20,698 nucleotides of DNA from an uncultured Clostridia bacterium (GTDB lineage Bacteria; Bacillota; Clostridia; Oscillospirales; Acutalibacteraceae). The position numbers were made by a program, and so were the translations under genes. The notes below the pieces were generated by a model, which saw only the letters and a list, made by a program, of their open reading frames with translations, had not been told where the DNA came from and did not search any database. This document shows, piece by piece, positions 1-7,289 of the stretch; position 1 is the stretch's first letter; every line of letters begins with the position of its first letter. Where the stretch lies: positions 1 to 20,698 of the forward strand of contig CALCBQ010000132.1 in the NCBI GenBank assembly GCA_937897215.1, in the 5' to 3' direction.

Positions 1-34
1 TCTGCTTCGCAGACAGCTCCCTCAAAGAGGGAGC
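1..34 (-). repeat. Partial two-hairpin intergenic repeat, copy 1
   Basis: Read on the minus strand this is an 8-bp hairpin, GCTCCCTC-TTT-GAGGGAGC (34 to 16), then a second hairpin TCTGC-GAA-GCAGA (13 to 1) that runs off the left edge. The same architecture, with different but still paired stem bases, is found in opposite orientation at 20660-20698. It resembles dispersed palindromic elements I remember from gut Clostridia genomes, but I cannot search for other copies. No coding potential is visible. Confidence 0.7.
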
Positions 35-104
35 GGAAAACGTACTCATAAAACACCCCTACAAACTCTAATTTATCTGACAAAATCCATAATTTTTATT
101 GTAT

Positions 105-132
105 TTGTTATCTAAAAATGTTATTCTATACT
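105..132 (+). promoter_or_regulatory. Possible promoter of the beta-galactosidase gene
   Basis: TTGTTA (105-110) and TATACT (127-132) are separated by 16 bases and end 23 bases before the start codon at 156. The -10 box is good and the -35 box matches only 4 of 6 consensus bases. The region is AT-rich, so chance matches are likely. Confidence 0.3.
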
Positions 133-155
133 CATAAATTTAAAGGGGATTTACT

Positions 156-1904
156 ATGACATTTGAGGTAAAAGGAAATCAATTTATAAAAGACGGTAAA
201 GAAATTAAAATCATTTCAGGTGCAGTCCATTATTTCAGAAATATGCCTGACACTTGGCGCGATATTTTCAAAAAGCTTCGTGCAATTGGTTGTAATTGTG
301 TTGAGACCTATTGCGCTTGGAATATGCACGAAAAAAAGCCTGACCAGTACGACTTTACTAACAATCTTGATATTGCAAAGTTTCTTAAAATCGCAGGGGA
401 AGAAGGTCTTATGGCTATTGTGCGACCTGGCCCATATATCTGTAGCGAATGGGAATTCGGTGGACTCCCTTGGTGGATTCAGGCAGATGAGAATATGGAA
501 ATCCGTTGCTCAAATAAAGCATATATTGACCGTTTCGATAAATATCTTGATAAGCTTTTCGATGAGGTTCGTCCGCTTCTTTGCACAAATGGTGGACCTG
601 TTATTATGATGCAGTGCGAAAATGAATACGGCTATTACGGCGACGATAAAAAATACCTTGCATACCTGCGCGATGGCTATATCAAGCGTGGTATTGATGT
701 ACCACTTTTTACATCTGACGGCACATCAAAAGAAAATCTTTTAGATGGCAGTATTGACGGTTGCTTTACAACTCTAAATTTCGGTAGCCGTGTTGAAGAA
801 AATTTTAAGGCTCACGACGAATTGTACCCAGACGCACCAAAAATGTGTATGGAAATGTGGAACGGTTGGTTTGATGCTTGGGGCGACGAGAAACACCACA
901 CAACATCTGCCGAAGATTATGCAAAAGTTGTTGACGATATGCTCGCCCGTGGCAGTCTTAATATGTATATGTTTATTGGTGGCACAAACTTTGGATTTAC
1001 CAGTGGTGCAAATCACTATGAAAAATTTGCTCCTGATGTTACAAGCTATGACTATGACGCTATTTTAACCGAATGTGGCGACGTTACACCTAAATATTAT
1101 GCAGTACGTGATGTGATTAAAAAGTATGTTGAGGGCGAGTTGCCTGAAGTCCCTGCAAATCGTGAGAAAAAGGCATACGGACAAGTAAAACTTGACAAGG
1201 TCGCAGGACTTTTTGACAATCTCTCTAACCTTGCCGAGAAAAAGCATAACGACGTACCACTTTGTATGGAGAAAAACGGTCAGGGTTACGGCTATATTGC
1301 ATATACAACCATTCTTAATCGTGATTATACTGATACTACACTTTCATTTGAAAGTCTTGGCGACCGTGCACAAATCTACATAAATCGCCATCTTGCAGGT
1401 GTTGTTTATATCAATGACGAAAAGCTTGAGCTTAAAATTAACGCTAAAAAAGGCGATAGACTTACAATCCTTTGCGAAAATATGGGTAGAGCAAACTTTG
1501 GTGCAAAAATGATGCGTAAAAAGGGTGTTGCAGGCAGATGCTTGCTTGGTAGTATCATTCATTTTGACTGGGATGTTTATTGTCTTGAAATGAATAATCT
1601 CAGTAAAGTAGTTTATAGTGATAAAACACCACAAGAAAAGAGCGCATTCTACAAAGGCACATTTACTGTTGACGAAGCAAAAGACACATTTGTAAAACTT
1701 TCTAATTTCACAAAAGGATTTGTTACAATTAACGGCTTTAACCTTGGCAGATATTGGGAAGTAGGTCCTCAGGTTACACTTTATCTTCCGGCATCACTTC
1801 TTAATATAGGCGAAAATGAAATTGTAGTATTTGAAAGTGATGGACTCAAAGGCGAGCCGATTGTAGAATTCGTTGACACTCCAATCCTTGATAAAAACGC
1901 ATAA
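156..1904 (+). CDS. Glycoside hydrolase family 35 beta-galactosidase
   Basis: A 582-residue enzyme predicted to release terminal beta-linked galactose from oligosaccharides. There is no signal peptide, so it should act in the cytoplasm on imported sugars. The N-terminal part (about 1-320) has the GH35 TIM-barrel signatures: the early GAVHYFR motif, RPGPYICSEWEFGGLPWW, QCENEYG with the likely acid/base Glu157, and MEMWNGWFDAWG with the likely nucleophile Glu233. The GGTNFGF motif follows. The C-terminal part, including the QIYINRHLAG segment and GFNLGRYWEVGPQ near the end, fits the galactose-binding beta-sandwich modules of short bacterial GH35 enzymes, which are usually around 590 residues. 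The start is supported by an AAAGGGGA ribosome site (142-149). The MmcQ-like gene follows after 12 bases, so the two are probably co-transcribed. No sugar transporter or regulator lies next to it. The exact substrate linkage cannot be read from sequence. Confidence 0.93.
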   Translation: MTFEVKGNQFIKDGKEIKIISGAVHYFRNMPDTWRDIFKKLRAIGCNCVETYCAWNMHEKKPDQYDFTNNLDIAKFLKIAGEEGLMAIVRPGPYICSEWEFGGLPWWIQADENMEIRCSNKAYIDRFDKYLDKLFDEVRPLLCTNGGPVIMMQCENEYGYYGDDKKYLAYLRDGYIKRGIDVPLFTSDGTSKENLLDGSIDGCFTTLNFGSRVEENFKAHDELYPDAPKMCMEMWNGWFDAWGDEKHHTTSAEDYAKVVDDMLARGSLNMYMFIGGTNFGFTSGANHYEKFAPDVTSYDYDAILTECGDVTPKYYAVRDVIKKYVEGELPEVPANREKKAYGQVKLDKVAGLFDNLSNLAEKKHNDVPLCMEKNGQGYGYIAYTTILNRDYTDTTLSFESLGDRAQIYINRHLAGVVYINDEKLELKINAKKGDRLTILCENMGRANFGAKMMRKKGVAGRCLLGSIIHFDWDVYCLEMNNLSKVVYSDKTPQEKSAFYKGTFTVDEAKDTFVKLSNFTKGFVTINGFNLGRYWEVGPQVTLYLPASLLNIGENEIVVFESDGLKGEPIVEFVDTPILDKNA

Positions 1905-1916
1905 CAGAGGGATTCT

Positions 1917-2279
1917 ATGACAAGAGAAATACTCATTGAATATATTAAAAACATATACAGCGTAAGTCCTGAAAACCCTTGGGCCTCTGCACCTGATTTT
2001 GCAGTATTCCGTCATAACAGTAACAAAAAATGGTTTGCTGTGATTATGAAGTTACCAAAGTCAAAATTTGGCATTAATAGTGATGATATGTTTGATGTTG
2101 TCAACCTTAAATGCGACCCTATTCTTATTGGTAATTTACGAAATGATAATGGTATTTATCCTGCATATCACATGAATAAAACTTATTGGATTTCTGTTGC
2201 TCTTGACAATACGGTTGATGATGAAAAACTTAAATGGTTGCTCGATTTAAGCTTTGAATTAACGGATATAAAAAGATGA
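1917..2279 (+). CDS. MmcQ/YjbR family protein
   Basis: A 120-residue small protein matching the MmcQ/YjbR family (CyaY-like fold). It shows the usual order of an N-terminal helix, the W-x-x-x-PDFAVFRH strand, the KWFAVIMKLPK strand, a VNLKCDP motif near the middle, and PAYHMNKTYWISVAL near the C-terminus. Members are often annotated as DNA-binding by structural analogy; a precise cellular role is not established. It starts 12 bases after the beta-galactosidase stop with a GAGGG site just upstream, and a terminator follows at once, so it appears to be the last gene of a two-gene unit. I see no functional link to galactoside breakdown. The length is normal for the family and nothing appears truncated. 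Confidence 0.85.
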   Translation: MTREILIEYIKNIYSVSPENPWASAPDFAVFRHNSNKKWFAVIMKLPKSKFGINSDDMFDVVNLKCDPILIGNLRNDNGIYPAYHMNKTYWISVALDNTVDDEKLKWLLDLSFELTDIKR

Positions 2280-2284
2280 TAAAA

Positions 2285-2321
2285 CACCTGACATTTTGTA
2301 GTGTCAGGTGCTTTTGTTTTT
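2285..2321 (+). terminator. Rho-independent terminator after the MmcQ-like gene
   Basis: A perfect 9-bp stem, CACCTGACA (2285-2293) with TGTCAGGTG (2302-2310), has an 8-base loop and is followed by a T-rich tract CTTTTGTTTTT. It lies 6 bases after the MmcQ-like stop codon. Confidence 0.9.
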
Positions 2322-2418
2322 GCTTGAAATTTAAAACAGAAACAATGAAAATCCTAAAAAATTAATATATTTTTTGCAAAATTTGTTAGGAAAAAATTAA
2401 CAAGATTGACAATAATAT

Positions 2419-2446
2419 AACAATGATGATTGTTGACATTGGTCAA
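2419..2446 (+). promoter_or_regulatory. Two overlapping inverted repeats at the rnf -35 box (candidate operator)
   Basis: AACAAT-GATG-ATTGTT (2419-2434) and TTGAC-ATTG-GTCAA (2433-2446) are both perfect inverted repeats with 4-base centres. They overlap by two bases, and the second contains the -35 hexamer. A dimeric regulator bound here would block RNA polymerase. The regulator is unknown. Confidence 0.45.
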
Positions 2447-2461
2447 GAACAAATATATAAT
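2433..2461 (+). promoter_or_regulatory. Consensus sigma-A promoter of the rnf operon
   Basis: TTGACA (2433-2438), a 17-base spacer and TATAAT (2456-2461) form a perfect match to the vegetative consensus. The transcript would begin near 2468 and leave a leader of about 88 bases before rnfC, which has only a weak 6-bp pairing (AATAGC 2488-2493 with GCTATT 2516-2521). A promoter this strong fits a highly expressed energy-conserving complex. Confidence 0.85.
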
Positions 2462-2555
2462 ACTAATAATAGTGAAGTATTATGTGGAATAGCGTCTTAA
2501 TATTGATTTTGTTGTGCTATTATATCTCACAAATAATGAAAGGTAGGTCATTAAA

Positions 2556-3869
2556 ATGGCTTTTTCTCTTAAAGGTATTCATGTGCCTCACAGAAAAAAT
2601 ACAGCCGATATGTCGCCTGTAAGAATGCCTGCTCCAAAAGTAGTTACACTTCTTACATCAATGCACATCGGTAAGCCGGCTAAACCTGTTGTCAAGGTTG
2701 GCGATACAGTGTCAGTGGGAACATTGGTTGCTGAACAGGATGGTTTTGTTTCTTCTCCTGTATATTCAAGTGTGTCAGGTACAGTTAAAAGTATTGCGGA
2801 CACTCTTTTATCAAACGGTAAAACTGCCCCTGCAATAACGATTGAGTCAGACGGCGAGATGACTCCGGACGAATCTATTACAGTGCCACAGGTAAATAGT
2901 AAAGAAGATTTTATTGAAGCGGTTAAAAAGAGTGGTATTGTTGGTTTAGGTGGTGCGGGTTTTCCGGCTTATGTAAAATTTGCAACAGATAAGAAAGTCG
3001 ATACTCTTGTAATCAATGGTGCAGAATGCGAACCATACATAACAAGCGACTCAGTCGTAATGTCTGAAAAAGCAGATGATATTTTCTTGGCAATTGAAAC
3101 TGCTGATAAATATTTTAATTTCGATAGGATTATTATTGGTATTGAAAAGAATAAACCATCTGCAATTACAAAAATGAATGAACTTTCACAGAAAAATAGT
3201 AAGATTCAGGTTAAAGTTCTTCCATCGGTTTACCCACAGGGTGGCGAAAAAGTTCTTGTTTATCACACAACAGGTAGAACTATCACTGTTGGTCAACTTC
3301 CGGCAGATGTTGGTTGTATTGTGTGCAATTCATCAACAATGGCAAATATCGGTAAATACTTACAGACAGGTATGCCACTTGTTCAAAAAGTAGTAACAGT
3401 TGATGGTGGCGCAGTTAAAGAGCCAAAAAATGTAATCGTAGCAATCGGTACACCAATCGGCGAAGTGTTTGATTTTTGTGGCGGTTTTAATAGCGACCCT
3501 GAAAAAGTTGTTTATGGCGGACCTATGATGGGTATTGCAGTGCCTGACCTTACGGTTCCTGTACTTAAACAGACAAACGCTTTGATAGCATTCAATAAAA
3601 AAGAAACAAAAACAGCAAAGACAACAGCTTGTATCAAGTGTGGTAAATGTGCAAACACTTGTCCTCTTGGTATAAATCCTGCAGCTATTGCAAAGGCATA
3701 TAAAAATAAAGATGCCGAAATGGTAGAAAAACTTGGTGCAGATATATGTATGCTTTGCGGATGTTGTGCGTATGTTTGTCCTGCAAAGCGTCCTTTAGTT
3801 GACACAAATCGTTTATCAAAGAGTTTACTTGCAGAAGAGCGCGCAAAGAAAAAGGAGGGTAATGTATAA
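2556..3869 (+). CDS. rnfC: Electron transport complex subunit RnfC
   Basis: A 437-residue subunit of the ferredoxin:NAD+ oxidoreductase (Rnf). It sits on the cytoplasmic face and carries the NAD(H)- and FMN-binding site. The N-terminal RnfC barrel/lipoyl-like region contains GIHVPHRK and a VYSSVSGTVKSI segment. The central domain has GLGGAGFPAYVKF and INGAECEPYITSD, the conserved nucleotide- and flavin-site signatures. Two ferredoxin-type [4Fe-4S] motifs lie near the C-terminus: Cys359/362/365/369 and Cys398/401/404/408. The length is typical for clostridial RnfC, which lacks the long repetitive tail of proteobacterial versions. It is the first gene of the operon. Its stop shares one base with the rnfD start, implying translational coupling. 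Confidence 0.97.
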   Translation: MAFSLKGIHVPHRKNTADMSPVRMPAPKVVTLLTSMHIGKPAKPVVKVGDTVSVGTLVAEQDGFVSSPVYSSVSGTVKSIADTLLSNGKTAPAITIESDGEMTPDESITVPQVNSKEDFIEAVKKSGIVGLGGAGFPAYVKFATDKKVDTLVINGAECEPYITSDSVVMSEKADDIFLAIETADKYFNFDRIIIGIEKNKPSAITKMNELSQKNSKIQVKVLPSVYPQGGEKVLVYHTTGRTITVGQLPADVGCIVCNSSTMANIGKYLQTGMPLVQKVVTVDGGAVKEPKNVIVAIGTPIGEVFDFCGGFNSDPEKVVYGGPMMGIAVPDLTVPVLKQTNALIAFNKKETKTAKTTACIKCGKCANTCPLGINPAAIAKAYKNKDAEMVEKLGADICMLCGCCAYVCPAKRPLVDTNRLSKSLLAEERAKKKEGNV

Positions 3870-4795
3870 TGGAAAATAAACTTCATATTTCATTGTCCCC
3901 ACATATTCATAGCAGCAATTCAACTCAAAGAACAATGCTTGATGTTATTATTGCTCTTGTGCCTGCATCAATTGCAGCGGTAATTCTTTTTGGAATCCCT
4001 GCGTTAATTGTTATTGCAGTGTGTGTAGTTTCAGCAGTAGCAGGCGAGGCACTCTTTAATCTTATTATCAAAAAAGAACAGACAATTGGCGACTTGAGTG
4101 CGGTGGTTACAGGTTTGATTTTAGCCCTTAACCTTCCTGCGAATATTCCGTTGTGGCAAGCGGCAGTTGGCTCACTTTTTGCGATTATAATTGTAAAAGG
4201 TATTTTCGGTGGTCTTGGTAAAAATATCGTAAACCCTGCAATTACAGCTCGTGTGTTTATGCTTATTGCATTCGGCTCAATGACTGCAGCGGCATTCCCA
4301 GAAGGTGTAGATTCTGTGTCAGGTGCAACTCCACTTGCTAATCTTGCAAATGACCAAGCAGTTAATCTTATGGACTTATTTCTTGGCAAATGCGGTGGTG
4401 CACTTGGCGAAACTTGTGCATTAGCACTTCTTATCGGCGGTATCTATCTTATTGTGCGTAAAGTCATTACATGGCATATCCCTGTTGCTTTTATCGGTAC
4501 AACATTCCTCTTCACATTAGCAGTTGAGGGTGGCAATCTTGAAACAACACTTGCTTGGGTGCTTTCAGGTGGTCTTATGATTGGTGCATTCTTTATGGCA
4601 ACCGATTATGTAACATCTCCAACTACTGCAAAGGGTAAACTTATTTTCGGTATTGGCGCAGGTGTGATTACAGTGCTTATTCGTTTCTGGGGTGGTTATC
4701 CTGAAGGCGTATCATTTGCAATCCTTCTAATGAATATTTTAAACCCTTACATTGACTCAATGACTCAGAGAAAATTGTTCGGAGGTAAGAAATAA
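3869..4795 (+). CDS. rnfD: Electron transport complex subunit RnfD
   Basis: A 308-residue integral membrane subunit of Rnf, homologous to NqrB. It carries a covalently bound FMN and takes part in ion-coupled electron transfer. The sequence is a series of hydrophobic helices with the family motif KNIVNPAITARVF and the flavinylation site SGAT at 151-154, Thr154 being the expected acceptor for ApbE-catalysed phosphoester FMN attachment. It begins on the last base of the rnfC stop codon after a strong AGGAGGG site (3853-3859). It ends sharing one base with the rnfG start. Length and motif content are normal. Confidence 0.97.
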   Translation: MENKLHISLSPHIHSSNSTQRTMLDVIIALVPASIAAVILFGIPALIVIAVCVVSAVAGEALFNLIIKKEQTIGDLSAVVTGLILALNLPANIPLWQAAVGSLFAIIIVKGIFGGLGKNIVNPAITARVFMLIAFGSMTAAAFPEGVDSVSGATPLANLANDQAVNLMDLFLGKCGGALGETCALALLIGGIYLIVRKVITWHIPVAFIGTTFLFTLAVEGGNLETTLAWVLSGGLMIGAFFMATDYVTSPTTAKGKLIFGIGAGVITVLIRFWGGYPEGVSFAILLMNILNPYIDSMTQRKLFGGKK

Positions 4796-5979
4796 TGAAG
4801 AATTACATTAAAAGTATTATCTCTCTTACAGTAATCTGTGCAGTAGTTGCAGTAGCATTAGCGGCTACCAACTACATAACTGCACCAATTATTGAAAAGA
4901 ATGCGGGTGCGGCAGCTAACGAAGCATTACTTGTTGTAATGCCTGACGGTGGCGAATTTACAGCAGTTGATTTAACTCAATACTCACTTCCTGAAACAGT
5001 TGTTGAAGCATACAATGCTTCAAATGGTGGTTGTGTAGTGAAACTTAAAACAACTGGTTATGGCCCTGATATGATTATTATGTGTGGCATTAATGCTGAC
5101 GGTGTTGTAACGGGTGCAGTTTGTCTTTCAAGTAATGAAACACTCGGTGTTGAAAAAACATACGGAGATACATTGAAAGACGCTACAATTGATACAATCG
5201 ATGGTCTTGCGACTGTTTCAGGTGCAACAATGACAAGCGGAAATTATAAAAATGCAGTTAAAGATGCTATCAACACAGCAACAATCCTTGGCGGTGGCAG
5301 TGCAGATATCCGTACTCCTGAACAAATCCTTGCAGATAATCTTGCAACAGCACTTCCTACAGGCGAAGGCGCATTTACTGAAGTGTTTATCTGTGAAAAA
5401 CTTGAAAATGTATCAGCAATTTATTCTGCAGACAACGGCTCAGGTTTCGTTTATGTAACAATAGTTAACGAAGAAGAAATCTTCGTTGGTGTTGATGCTA
5501 ACGGTGCAGTAGTTTCAGATGTAGCAGATGATGTTAAAGCAAATATTGAGGCAAATGCTAAGATTATGCTTAAATCATCACTTGAAGAAGTTGATATCAC
5601 TAAATATGATGATATGCCTAAAAATGTAGATAAAGCATATAAGACAAAGAGTGGCAACTATGTTCTTGAAATCCATGCATCAGGTTTCGGCATTAATGGC
5701 GACCATTACTACAACCCATCAGGCGAATATATTTACATTAAGATTGCATTGACAAAGAATGGCGAAATCATCAATTGTCAGACAATAAAACAGACAGAAA
5801 CAGACGGTATCGGTTCAGCTTGTGCAGATAAAGATTTCTATTCACAATTTAATGGTAAAGATGAATCTAATTATAAAGATATAGATGCAATCACAGGTGC
5901 AACAATTACGACAAATGGTTACAAATCAGCCGTAGGTAAAGCAATTGAAGCAGTTAAAATTATGGAAGGAGTGGCTTAA
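4795..5979 (+). CDS. rnfG: RnfG with two FMN-binding domains
   Basis: A 394-residue RnfG, about twice the usual 180-210. The N-terminal membrane anchor (about 5-23) is followed by a first FMN_bind domain with SGATMTS at 142-148 (acceptor Thr145). A middle stretch (about 176-260) resembles the strand region of an FMN_bind domain but lacks an acceptor motif. A second full domain follows, with QTETDGIGS, DFYSQFNGK and TGATITT at 367-373 (acceptor Thr370). Both acceptor motifs fit the pattern used by ApbE, so two covalent flavins on the outer face of the membrane are expected. The reading frame is continuous, so this is an internal duplication and not two genes. The start overlaps rnfD by one base and is served by GGAGG at 4781-4785. 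Confidence 0.93.
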   Translation: MKNYIKSIISLTVICAVVAVALAATNYITAPIIEKNAGAAANEALLVVMPDGGEFTAVDLTQYSLPETVVEAYNASNGGCVVKLKTTGYGPDMIIMCGINADGVVTGAVCLSSNETLGVEKTYGDTLKDATIDTIDGLATVSGATMTSGNYKNAVKDAINTATILGGGSADIRTPEQILADNLATALPTGEGAFTEVFICEKLENVSAIYSADNGSGFVYVTIVNEEEIFVGVDANGAVVSDVADDVKANIEANAKIMLKSSLEEVDITKYDDMPKNVDKAYKTKSGNYVLEIHASGFGINGDHYYNPSGEYIYIKIALTKNGEIINCQTIKQTETDGIGSACADKDFYSQFNGKDESNYKDIDAITGATITTNGYKSAVGKAIEAVKIMEGVA

Positions 5980-5980
5980 T

Positions 5981-6676
5981 ATGAGTAAACAAAATAATAT
6001 GTCAATTCTCTTAAAAGGTCTTCTCCGTGAAAACCCGGTTTTCGTTCTTATTCTCGGTACTTGTCCGACACTTGCAACTACAACAACTGTTGATGGTGCA
6101 TTCGGCATGGGACTTGCAACAATGGCAGTTTTAGTCTGCTCAAACATTGTCATTTCAGCACTTCGCAAATTTATTCCTGATACAGTAAGAATTCCTTGCT
6201 ATATTGTTGTTATTGCGGGCTTCGTAACAATCGTTCAAATGCTTATTCAGGCATTTATTCCTGATTTGTATGCAACATTGGGCGTTTATCTTGCACTTAT
6301 TACAGTTAACTGTATTATCTTAGGTCGTGCAGAAATGTTTGCAGGTAAAAATTCTGTTGGTAAATCAGCACTTGACGGTATCGGAATGGGTATCGGCTTC
6401 ACAATTGCTCTTCTTGCAATGTCAATTATCCGTGAAGTTCTCGGTGCAGGCTCATTTGCCGGCAATGAAATTCCATTCCTTGTTGAAAATGGATTGACAA
6501 TCAGCGTTCTCGCAAAAGCACCGGGCGGACTTATGGTTTATGGTCTCCTTATTGCAGTTGTAAATAAGATTACAAAAGGCAAACTCATTAAGAAAAAAGA
6601 ATTCTCTTGTGAAGGTTGCCCATCAGCAGCTGTATGTAATGGCGGCTGTGCAGAATCAGTAAAGGAGGGCGAATAA
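5981..6676 (+). CDS. rnfE: Electron transport complex subunit RnfE
   Basis: A 231-residue membrane subunit of Rnf, paired with RnfA and homologous to NqrD. It has about six hydrophobic helices and the family segments GLLRENPVFVLILGTCP near the N-terminus and FVTIVQMLIQAF. The start at 5981 lies one base after the rnfG stop and is served by GGAAGGAG (5964 on); an in-frame start further upstream would overlap rnfG by 35 bases and has no ribosome site. The C-terminus ends in a hydrophilic Cys-rich tail with Cys210, 213, 219 and 223 (CxxC-x5-CxxxC). This is absent from the conserved RnfE core and could bind a metal or Fe-S cluster. In RnfA/RnfE and NqrD/E a buried [2Fe-2S] is bound by other cysteines in the membrane helices. 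Confidence 0.96.
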   Translation: MSKQNNMSILLKGLLRENPVFVLILGTCPTLATTTTVDGAFGMGLATMAVLVCSNIVISALRKFIPDTVRIPCYIVVIAGFVTIVQMLIQAFIPDLYATLGVYLALITVNCIILGRAEMFAGKNSVGKSALDGIGMGIGFTIALLAMSIIREVLGAGSFAGNEIPFLVENGLTISVLAKAPGGLMVYGLLIAVVNKITKGKLIKKKEFSCEGCPSAAVCNGGCAESVKEGE

Positions 6677-6677
6677 A

Positions 6678-7274
6678 ATGGATGTTAAAGCATTGATAGT
6701 TATTCTTATGTCTTCCGTTCTGGTTGATAACTATGTTTTAAGTCGTTTCCTTGGTATTTGCCCATTCCTTGGCGTATCAAAGAAAGTTAATCAGTCAGTT
6801 GGTATGGGTATTTCAGTTATTTTCGTTATGCTCGTAGCAACAGCGGTTACATGGCCTGTTCAAACATTTATACTTGATAAGTTGGGACTTGGCTATACAC
6901 AAACAATAGTATTCATTCTTGTTATTGCTTCACTTGTTCAGTTTATTGAAATTTTCTTGAAGAAATACATTCCATCTCTTCATCAAAGTTTAGGTGTATA
7001 TCTTCCACTTATCACAACAAACTGTGCAGTTCTTGGTGTAACAATCAATAATATTACAGATGGATATAATTTCATCGAATCAATGGTAAGTTCACTTGGC
7101 TGTGGTCTCGGATTCCTTCTTGCAATGGTACTTTTCTCAGGTATGCGTTCTCGTATTGAAGAAAGCGATATTCCTGAAAGTTTTAAAGGTCTCCCGGTAA
7201 CACTCGTAGCAGCTTCTTTTATTTCAATGGCATTCTTCGGCTTTGCAGGAATCGTTGAAAACTTACTTGCATAA
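6678..7274 (+). CDS. rnfA: Electron transport complex subunit RnfA
   Basis: A 198-residue integral membrane subunit homologous to NqrE. RnfA and RnfE form an inverted pair that holds an intramembrane [2Fe-2S] cluster and, in structural models, part of the ion path. Diagnostic segments are the N-terminal SSVLVDNYVLSRFLGICPFLGVSK and the mid-protein HQSLGVYLPLITTNCAVLG, each with one of the conserved half-channel cysteines. The length is close to the family norm. A very strong AAGGAGGG site (6662-6669) inside the rnfE tail drives translation. Confidence 0.97.
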   Translation: MDVKALIVILMSSVLVDNYVLSRFLGICPFLGVSKKVNQSVGMGISVIFVMLVATAVTWPVQTFILDKLGLGYTQTIVFILVIASLVQFIEIFLKKYIPSLHQSLGVYLPLITTNCAVLGVTINNITDGYNFIESMVSSLGCGLGFLLAMVLFSGMRSRIEESDIPESFKGLPVTLVAASFISMAFFGFAGIVENLLA

Positions 7275-7289
7275 GGGAGGGTTAAAGAT

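Noticed and set aside
2406..2434. Additional TTGACA at 2406-2411 as a second rnf promoter
   Set aside because: No acceptable -10 box lies 16-18 bases downstream (GATTGT or similar), whereas the TTGACA at 2433 has a perfect partner.
2431..2454. Rex binding site at the rnf promoter
   Set aside because: TTGTTGAC and GTCAAgaACAA resemble Rex half-sites, but the spacing and inserted bases break the TTGTTAA-N4-TTAACAA pattern. Kept only as an unassigned palindrome.
2488..2521. Riboswitch in the rnfC leader
   Set aside because: Only a 6-bp AATAGC/GCTATT pairing with a 22-base loop is seen, with no known aptamer core and no terminator or anti-ribosome-site alternative.
3925..4389. 154-codon minus-strand frame inside rnfD
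   Set aside because: Antisense to a conserved membrane gene with low stop-codon density. No start signal and no recognisable domain.
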